Source: Methanospirillum sp. (GTDB lineage: Archaea > Halobacteriota > Methanomicrobia > Methanomicrobiales > Methanospirillaceae). Taken from it: a DNA stretch of 8,279 nucleotides. Every line of letters begins with the position of its first letter. Position 1 is the stretch's first letter. A program made the position numbers and the translations under genes. The notes under the pieces are model-generated. The model was not told the DNA's origin. It saw only the letters and a program-made list of their open reading frames with translations, and ran no database searches. Positions 1 through 5,183 of this stretch are shown one piece after another. The DNA is taken from NCBI GenBank assembly GCA_028695895.1, contig JAQVIE010000041.1, forward strand, positions 1 through 8,279. Reading direction: 5' to 3'.

Positions 1-68
1 TACAATCTAAAGAATATAAGAATGGTTGTGGTGATAAGCATATTTAATTCAATCTATTTTTGTGCAAT

Positions 69-92
69 AAAAAACCGGCTGCCAAGAGGCAG
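69..92 (-). terminator. Hairpin plus T-run terminator after the epimerase pseudogene
   Basis: Read on the minus strand, a CTGCC/GGCAG stem (79-83 with 88-92) closes a 4-nt loop and is followed within a few bases by six T residues (74-69). It lies about 105 nt beyond the stop of the epimerase pseudogene and in the right orientation to end that transcript. The remaining sequence from 1 to 196 is A/T-rich and contains no recognisable gene; the plus-strand open frame at 22-270 has no family resemblance and runs antisense into the pseudogene. Confidence 0.55.
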
Positions 93-196
93 TGTTTTCC
101 GAAATACAGTATTATCTATAAAAAAATGTTTTCAATGGCCGTTTCAAAAAATATTTTTTTGGGACAGTCTTTTTTTTAATCATTCCTGTTTTTTGA

Positions 197-1073
197 TTAA
201 ACAATATCTGAATAGCCTTTTGATCTCAAAAAATAACTATATTTCCTCCCATCCCCCCAAAACGCCATAGGCTCATACTCCGGGTACGGATAATACCCTA
301 ACTCCAGTTCAATCTCTGCTCCCCTGTGAGCAATATGCTCTCCCACCAGACGCCGGATAGATACAGGTCTCCCACTACAGCAATTGATGATCCCATGACA
401 TTCTGGATATCCAGCAATCTTGACAATCCTCCTGGCAACCTACTCTACCGGAAGATAATCCCTTAGCTGTTCACCACCGGACATCCGAAATACCAAATCG
501 CCCCGGTCAATCGCAGCATCCAGTTGTGAAAGAAGACTCTTCGGGTTCTGCCCCGGACCATACAGGTAAAACAATCTCACCCACTGGAGAGTGAACGGAT
601 GAATCTCCTGGAGCATCACAAGAGATTTCCGAAGCACATCCTTCGCAAACCCATACGGAGTTACCGGAGCAGTTAACATCTCCTCTGATAGACACCCGTT
701 CTGGAGCCCGTACTCAAAGCAGGTTCCAGTCACAAGAACCCGTCTCACTCCCGACAAAACCATATTCCTGATGAACCGGTAATCAGCAGGAGGCGTCTTA
801 AAAATGAGAGAGTGAGTCATAATGTGACAGTCCTGGCCAGGTCGGGTAGAACAGAACATCAAAGAGGCCATATGCAGCGACCAGATCCGTTTCAGGATGA
901 TGAATATCAATAGAAATATACCGGACTTTCCCCTATCAGGGCATCAATTCAGCTTTCATCCGGTCACGGGAAACCGCATGAACCTGATGTCCGTGAGCCA
1001 GAAGTTCTGATACTACATGACAGCCGACAAACCCGGTTGTACCGGTGACCAGAATCTGTAATGATGGTACCAT
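197..1073 (-). pseudogene. NAD-dependent epimerase/dehydratase family pseudogene
   Basis: This was an extended short-chain dehydrogenase of the nucleotide-sugar epimerase/dehydratase type, about 290 residues, probably for surface polysaccharide sugars. The ATG at 1073-1071 has a strong ribosome-binding site (GGAGGAGG, complement of 1084-1091). The first codons give the Rossmann strand and NAD loop (ILVTGTTGFVG). Two adjacent in-frame stops (TGA, TAG) follow at 938-933. The frame continues with a typical WPGL segment and is then lost by a 1-nt shift at a five-A run (800-804). The next frame carries VLVTGTCFEYG and the catalytic-type YGFAK (Y-x-x-x-K), then RLFYLYGPGQ. A TAG at 442-440 interrupts before VARRIVKIAGYPE, and homology-like sequence reaches the natural stop at 199-197. 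At least three stops and one frameshift make it non-functional. The exact sugar substrate cannot be told. Confidence 0.85.
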
Positions 1074-1141
1074 TGTGAAAAACCTCCTCCTTTCACGACA
1101 GCAGATATCTGATAAGATTCATCCCCAATGGGATCTGATTC

Positions 1142-1342
1142 TCATCCATCATACTGGTTTTCCAGGATTTTCATAATATTTTCTCTCAAAATCGGGAGAT
1201 CTATTTCGACCGCATTCCACACAGCATCCAGATCCACTCCCATATATTTGTGGATAAGGACATCGCGAAATCCTGCAATTTCCCTCCAATGTATCTCTGC
1301 ATGTTCTTTTGCATGAAAAACTTGGATTTGTTCGGGGTCTCT
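1142..1342 (-). pseudogene. HepT-like (DUF86) toxin, C-terminal fragment
   Basis: The last 65 or so residues match the C-terminal half of HepT/DUF86 proteins, the toxin of HepT-MNT modules. These toxins are HEPN-fold proteins with an R-x4-6-H catalytic motif; their partners are MNT nucleotidyltransferases. Visible is HWREIAGFRDVLIHKY, carrying the R-x4-H-x-Y motif, followed by GVDLDAVWNAV. The family is normally 110-140 residues; the N-terminal helices are missing because the IS110 right end lies immediately upstream. An ATG at 1354 overlaps the transposase stop (ATGA), but the first 6 or so codons appear to be IS sequence, so this is probably a fortuitous start. No MNT antitoxin is in the window. 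The stop at 1144-1142 is about 50 nt before the epimerase ribosome-binding site. Function is unlikely. Confidence 0.7.
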
Positions 1343-1348
1343 CACCCC
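1334..1348. repeat. Perfect hairpin at the IS110/HepT junction
   Basis: GGGGT/ACCCC (1334-1338 with 1344-1348) forms a 5-bp stem around a 5-nt loop, just outside the transposase stop. HepT-like similarity begins right after it, so the hairpin may belong to the IS right end. It could also be a chance palindrome. Confidence 0.4.
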
Positions 1349-1349
1349 A

Positions 1350-1356
1350 CTCATAA
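1350..1356. repeat. Direct repeat copy 1 (CTCATAA), IS right side
   Basis: CTCATAA recurs at 2801-2807 in the same orientation. This copy contains the transposase stop codon. A 7-mer shared by two A/T-rich ends may be a recombination core or chance. Confidence 0.3.
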
Positions 1357-2604
1357 TCCAGGATCAGGAGCTTTTAGAACCTGAGATGCCTCCTTAAACA
1401 ACTTAATCGCCTCCTCGATAGTAAATGATAATGGTATTTTAACAGTTGGTATCTTTGGAATTTTTTTTGGGCGAGCGTACTTGTCCTCGTAAAGTTCATC
1501 GTTCGTGATCAGGTGCCAGATAATTGTAATAATTTTCCTGGCAAGTGCTACAGCAGCCTTTCCTTTGCCAATGATATCCTTTTTACTTTCATAGAAATCA
1601 TAGAATACGCTTACTTTCCTTTTAGCTGCTGCATGAGCTACTTGTATCAGAATCCCTCTTGCGAGTCTGGAACCTCTCTTTGTAATTGATCTTCTTGAAT
1701 TATGATCGGCAGATTGGTAGACTTTCGGAACAATTCCAAGCCAGGAGGCTAGTTTATCTGCAGAAGAGAAATCATTAAAATCTCCAATTTCGGCTAAAAG
1801 CGAAATGCAGCGATCTCACCAACTCCTGGAACAGTTAATAAGATCTTATACTCGCAGGGATAGTGCTCTCGTGCAAACTCAGAAGAAACTTTAGTGAGAT
1901 AACTAATTACCGCATCGAGTACTCTTAAGACTTCTAAAGAGTATCTAAGTTGCATCAGGGCATACACTGATAGGCTCTGTTCCAGTAGTTGTCGGATATC
2001 ACCCCCTTTTTTAATTCGAACTTGCCCTTTTATTGACATCATAATTTCATCCGCAGGGGTCCCTTGGATAATTCCATCCATAATCTTTCGCCCTGACTTT
2101 CCAAAAACATCAGTAAGCACATTTGACAAATGGAACATTTCGTTGTCAAAGATATTATGGATGCGATTCTTAAGATCGGTCCTCTTGCGAACTAAGAAGT
2201 GCCTCATTCGGACAATATTTCGAAAATCGCGTTGATGGGCGGGGAACTACCCGAGATGGATTAATCATCCCTTTTAAGGCTAAGGTTGCAATTATTTCAG
2301 AGTCTATTTTATCCGTCTTTTTATGATTCATGACCTTCATGTCATGCGCGTTACCGACAATTACAGTTGTATGATCACACAAACTGTCGTAAATATGGTA
2401 CCAAAAATTGTTAGTCGATTCACAGGCTACCACTTGACATTTATGTTCAATTATCCAACTCTTTAATGCAAGGAGTCCTTGCATTGTTCTTTCAAATCGT
2501 TGCTGGATCTTGAGTTCTTGAGTGGAAAGAATTGTTGCCACAATGAATTTTTTGTGGATATCAAGACCTGCAGCGATTTCGTAATTTTCAGTCATAACTA
2601 TCAA
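1351..2604 (-). pseudogene. IS110-family transposase with two compensating frameshifts
   Basis: The N-terminal DEDD (RuvC-like) domain shows GLDIHKK, VACES and TDKIDSE. Numbered from the second ATG (2595), its acidic residues are D12, E59, D95 and D98. A +1 shift near 2232 moves to the frame reading RDFRNIVRMRHFLVRKR and a helical middle region. Next is the Tnp20 start TVPGVGEIAAF. A -1 shift near 1797-1806, just before a TAG at 1796-1794, restores the original frame: LLAEIGDFNDFSSADKLASW, KRGSRLARGIL (containing a candidate catalytic serine) and a stop at 1353-1351. Joined, it gives about 414-417 residues, normal for the family. Neither shift site is a canonical slippery heptamer, so these look like indels. 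They could also be sequencing errors; if so, the element may be active. The ATG at 2595 and the ATG at 2604 are both possible starts. Confidence 0.85.
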
Positions 2605-2609
2605 AAATT

Positions 2610-2627
2610 GGTAATTAGCGAATTACC
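2610..2627 (-). repeat. 7-bp hairpin ahead of the transposase start
   Basis: GGTAATT-CGCT-AATTACC on the minus strand is a perfect 7-bp stem with a 4-nt loop ending 6 nt before the upstream ATG (2604). It competes with the GCGAAT/ATTCGC pairing. It could shield translation initiation or form the 3' stem of the bridge RNA. Confidence 0.5.
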
Positions 2628-2650
2628 TGGCTGGTTAATTTTGCATTCGC

Positions 2651-2714
2651 GATCTAAGTCACAGTCCAGCTTACAAGGGCAATTCAGGGTTAGTTTTTTT
2701 AACGGGCTTAGATC
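2651..2714 (-). repeat. 8-bp long-range inverted repeat (candidate bridge-RNA stem)
   Basis: GATCTAAG (2651-2658, plus strand) and CTTAGATC (2707-2714) are perfect reverse complements separated by 48 nt. The interval holds unpaired A- and C-rich tracts, as would an internal recognition loop. Confidence 0.5.
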
Positions 2715-2800
2715 CCAAAAAGAAAACAACCTGCACTACCAAAAAGAAGTTTGAACGGAAAATGCTTTTAGTTTTTCATTGGTCAGGCTTGAGGCGAAGC

Positions 2801-2807
2801 CTCATAA
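2801..2807. repeat. Direct repeat copy 2 (CTCATAA), IS left side
   Basis: Second copy of the heptamer at 1350-1356; used here as the tentative left limit of the element. Between this point and the kinase stop (2808-3016) I see no gene, only A/T-rich sequence with a T-run terminator near 2938. Confidence 0.3.
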
Positions 2808-2932
2808 GGGTTTTTTTAATTTAGCTTATCAATATCGCTAATCAATGTACTATAATGAACCATTGGAATTTGCAAATAAATATAGATTGTGAAATGATAG
2901 TTCATAACCAATTGCCACCCGCTGGGCTTTGG

Positions 2933-2944
2933 AAAATAAAAAAA
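2933..2944 (-). terminator. T-run terminator of the sia operon
   Basis: About 73 nt past the histidine-kinase stop, the minus strand reads seven T, one A, then four T. A long T tract without a strong hairpin is the usual form of archaeal intrinsic terminators. It is the only such tract between the kinase stop and the IS left end. Confidence 0.5.
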
Positions 2945-3016
2945 CGGCTCTCATGACTGGATGAATGAGGGAATACAGGGTATTAACAATCTATCCGAAA
3001 TCCTTCCCCCCTTTTA

Positions 3017-4258
3017 TTACTTCTTCAGGGCGATCCTGTGCATGCCGGCAGGAACACGAATTTCAAATTTTACACCTTTTCCATGCTCCCCGGTCTCAGT
3101 GATACTCATCCCGGTAATAGAGAGGATCTCGCTGATTAAGAACAATCCCATGCCGGTGTTCTTACCAAACCCTTTCTTAAAAATCTGTGTCTTCTCTTCA
3201 GGGATGACTCCCCCGCCATCGTCCTCGTATAAGATAATTAACTCCCCGTTGCTTTGCAGATGATATGAAAGTGAAATATTAGAGACATCTGCTCCGTGGC
3301 GAAAAGAATTATCAATAAGATTATAAAACACCTTTTCGAGCATAAGGTCTGCATAGATCTCAAGACCTTCAAGAGACGAGCCAGGGGATAAACAAGGTAT
3401 CATATTCCTTAGCATCGGGCGGGCAAGGATTTCATCAGGACTTTGCCATGCAGGCTCCGCAGAACCAAGCTCCTCGTATTCCCTTGTGAAATTGATGAGA
3501 GTTTTGATCTCATACGATGACTTACTAATCGCCTCTATCCTTTTTTTCATCTTAGGGTCGGTAATATCTTCCTTAATGATCTCTGAATAAGCAGAGATCA
3601 CCATAACCCGGTTTAAGATGTCATGCCTGGTCACACTGGTAAGAATCTTCAGCTTCTGATTCACCTGTGAGACTGCATTATGGGCCTTTCGAATATCGTC
3701 AATATTATGAATTTGGATGATCAGGCAGGGCTCGTTTCGTATCCGTATCGGTGAAAACGAGACATCAGCGGTGAACGGATTGCCACACCCGTTCATGATA
3801 TTCATCTCGGCATGATATGCATGGACATCCCCCTCCGTCCCTCCGATAATCTCCCGGATTCCGGCCCCGGTGATATGAATTGCGATATCATCCAGGTGCT
3901 CCCCGATCACAGTCTCCCTGGGCCGCCGGAAGACAGACTCAAACCACCTGTTCACCTCGGTTATCCGGAATGATTCATTAACGATAAGGATCGGATCCGG
4001 GGTCTTTTGAAAGATTGAGATGAACTTCTCTTCATTCTCCCTTAATGCCTCCTGGGTAAGCAGTAACTGTTCACTCGTGTTTTTCAGGTCCGAATAAAAT
4101 TTGTCAGAGATCCCAAGGATCTTTTCCATCCGTTCAACATGTTTTATGTATGCATAACCCAGGTCAGTATAATCACGTGCAAGCGGGGAGGAATCCACCT
4201 CCAGTTCCTCTATCTTCCTGATGATAGTATCAGTATTGATTTCAGACTCTCTTTTCAT
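3017..4258 (-). CDS. Soluble PAS-domain sensor histidine kinase, putative output of the Sia module
   Basis: 413 residues with no signal peptide or membrane helix, so cytoplasmic. Residues 1-75 are predicted helical. A PAS domain covers about 78-190 (FQKTPDPILIVNES, then EVNRWFESVF). The phospho-acceptor H-box is SVTRHDILN with H212, in the style common in methanogen kinases. The GHKL ATPase domain has an N-box (FYNLIDNSFRHG, N313/N317), a G1 box (EDDGGG, D346-G350) and a G2 box (GKNTGMGLFL). All catalytic motifs are present, so it should autophosphorylate. No receiver domain or response regulator is in the window. Its ATG overlaps the siaC stop (ATGA), a strong sign of coupled translation. 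It is the last gene of the operon, where bacterial sia operons carry the diguanylate cyclase siaD. I infer that SiaC binds this kinase, perhaps through its helical N-terminus or PAS domain. Kinase assignment is secure; link to SiaC rests on gene order. Confidence 0.92.
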   Translation of the reverse strand: MKRESEINTDTIIRKIEELEVDSSPLARDYTDLGYAYIKHVERMEKILGISDKFYSDLKNTSEQLLLTQEALRENEEKFISIFQKTPDPILIVNESFRITEVNRWFESVFRRPRETVIGEHLDDIAIHITGAGIREIIGGTEGDVHAYHAEMNIMNGCGNPFTADVSFSPIRIRNEPCLIIQIHNIDDIRKAHNAVSQVNQKLKILTSVTRHDILNRVMVISAYSEIIKEDITDPKMKKRIEAISKSSYEIKTLINFTREYEELGSAEPAWQSPDEILARPMLRNMIPCLSPGSSLEGLEIYADLMLEKVFYNLIDNSFRHGADVSNISLSYHLQSNGELIILYEDDGGGVIPEEKTQIFKKGFGKNTGMGLFLISEILSITGMSITETGEHGKGVKFEIRVPAGMHRIALKK

Positions 4259-4638
4259 AATACCTGTTTTAATGCGATTATTTCAAACGGTACCTCTGCA
4301 TCTTCTTCAAATTCCTCTGCAATATCAAGGGCCCGGTCATTCTCCTGGTCATAATACCAGCTTACAGACACATCAGATCCTGCCTGTGATGACTTTGCCA
4401 GAAGATCCAGGATATCCAGCATGCATTTTGTGCTGCTTGAGTTCATGTAACTGATATTAACATGCAGATTAAATTTCTTCATACCTGGCAGGTTCATATG
4501 GAGCCATTCAAAAACAGGCTCGAAAAATGCAAATGTATTCTCCGGGTACGACTCTCCGGTGATGAAAAGCGTATGGAACTCTTCGGAAAAAGAGATCTCC
4601 GGTGTAGATTTCGTTGCAGGAATATGCAGCATATTCAT
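4255..4638 (-). CDS. siaC: SiaC-type regulatory phosphoprotein (DUF1987)
   Basis: 127 residues, the usual length of the family. In Pseudomonas aeruginosa SiaC is phosphorylated by SiaB and dephosphorylated by SiaA; the unphosphorylated form binds and activates the diguanylate cyclase SiaD. Family hallmarks here are TPEISFSEE (12-20), ITGESYPENTFAFFEPVFEW (26-45) and the central NISYMNSSSTK (61-71) followed by MLDILDLL. By motif the phosphosite should be the residue after Asn66, here Ser67 where the bacterial protein has Thr, inside a run of Ser/Thr (67-70). The start overlaps the siaB stop by ATGA. A second ATG two codons on (4632) has better spacing to the GGGGG motif at the end of siaB, so the protein may begin there (125 residues). 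The stop overlaps the kinase start. Fold is STAS/SpoIIAA-like by family knowledge. I judge the family assignment solid, the phosphosite inferred. Confidence 0.88.
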   Translation of the reverse strand: MNMLHIPATKSTPEISFSEEFHTLFITGESYPENTFAFFEPVFEWLHMNLPGMKKFNLHVNISYMNSSSTKCMLDILDLLAKSSQAGSDVSVSWYYDQENDRALDIAEEFEEDAEVPFEIIALKQVL

Positions 4639-5174
4639 GTCCCCCGGACCGTGACCTGAAGACTGAAAAAATCAAACTCCTCATCCATGGGTTCAAACCT
4701 GAATAAGAGCCCTCCATCAGTCCTTCGTGCAATATCAATAAGGCCAAGCCCTGCACTTGTTGCATCCGGTTCGCGTAACCTTCTTCTCTGTTCCTTGTGA
4801 TATTGTTTCAACCCTTCCTTGTCAAGGCTGTTTATATGTTCAAGTCTCCTTTTAAGGCCCGGTATATCGCATTTTCTGATACTGTTACCTGAAGTGATAT
4901 GATACTTGTTCTCATGGTAACTGATAAGGATAATTGATGACTGGTGTTTCTCATCAAGGTCATGCCTGGAGATATAATTGCAGATATTCTGTGTCTGTTC
5001 GATATACACCGAAAAGATATCAGAGATTGTTCCTTTTTCCCTCTCTTCTTCCTGGAGGTATATTTTTATGGCATTTCCGATCTCTTCGATGATGCTGTTT
5101 GATAATGGACCGTTAAAACTGATAAGAACGCCTTTTTCATTGAAAATTCTATGTAATTTTAATAAATTCTCCAT
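4635..5174 (-). CDS. siaB: SiaB-type protein kinase (DUF6272, GHKL fold)
   Basis: 179 residues, normal for SiaB kinases, which are anti-sigma-factor-like Ser/Thr kinases of the GHKL ATPase fold that phosphorylate SiaC. An N-terminal strand (VLISFNGPLSNSIIEEIG) leads to a helix with the N-box-like FSVYIEQTQNICNYI (54-68; E59, N63). Next is a strand pair around IILISYHENKYHITSGN (81-97). The C-terminal G2-like loop is SAGLGLIDIARRT (140-152), then a final sheet GLLFRFEP...FFSLQVTV. No signal or membrane segment, so cytoplasmic. The ATG at 5174 is preceded by AGGAGAG at good spacing, and this ribosome-binding site overlaps the siaA stop. The end overlaps siaC by four bases. Homology is judged from motifs and from the siaA-siaB-siaC order; each supports the other. 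Confidence 0.85.
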   Translation of the reverse strand: MENLLKLHRIFNEKGVLISFNGPLSNSIIEEIGNAIKIYLQEEEREKGTISDIFSVYIEQTQNICNYISRHDLDEKHQSSIILISYHENKYHITSGNSIRKCDIPGLKRRLEHINSLDKEGLKQYHKEQRRRLREPDATSAGLGLIDIARRTDGGLLFRFEPMDEEFDFFSLQVTVRGT

Positions 5175-5183
5175 ATTTCTCTC

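Larger units (their letters stand above)
1350..2807 (-). mobile_element. IS110-family insertion sequence (degenerate)
   Basis: The element carries a single minus-strand transposase (reconstructed, 1351-2604) and a roughly 200-nt non-coding left end before it, the IS110-group layout. IS110 elements use a DEDD/serine recombinase guided by a bridge RNA and usually lack long terminal inverted repeats and target duplications, so the ends are hard to place. The limits given are the two copies of CTCATAA (1350-1356 and 2801-2807), which flank the coding and non-coding parts; this is a guess. The right end might extend to about 1333 to include a hairpin, and the left end could lie further out. Only the HepT side shows a disrupted gene; the other flank carries no HepT remainder, so a deletion accompanied or followed insertion. 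Confidence 0.7.
2605..2807 (-). ncRNA. Candidate IS110 bridge RNA locus (left-end non-coding region)
   Basis: The roughly 200 nt upstream of the transposase is free of coding sequence and rich in inverted repeats. Reading 5' to 3' on the minus strand there is a stem GAGGC-UUC-GCCUC (2803-2791). An 8-bp stem GATCTAAG/CTTAGATC (2714-2707 with 2658-2651) follows, enclosing 48 nt. Last come two mutually exclusive stems: GCGAAT/ATTCGC (2649-2644 with 2623-2618) and GGTAATT/AATTACC (2627-2621 with 2616-2610), the latter just before the transposase start. In characterised IS110 members such as IS621, a structured RNA from this position has a 5' stem-loop and two internal loops that pair with target and donor DNA. 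Position, length and the order of stems fit; the guide loops were not matched to DNA here, so the assignment is inference. Confidence 0.5.

Noticed and set aside
22..270. 82-codon plus-strand open frame
   Set aside because: A/T-rich, no recognisable domain, overlaps the terminator and the 3' end of the epimerase pseudogene on the other strand.
1794..2207. Programmed frameshifting to make a full-length IS110 transposase
   Set aside because: IS110 enzymes are normally a single frame and neither shift site is a canonical slippery heptamer; two independent recodings would be needed.
2785..2818. Plus-strand intrinsic terminator (hairpin then T-run)
   Set aside because: The hairpin followed by TTTTTTT would fit a terminator, but no plus-strand gene ends before it; it is better explained as the 5' stem of the IS left-end RNA.
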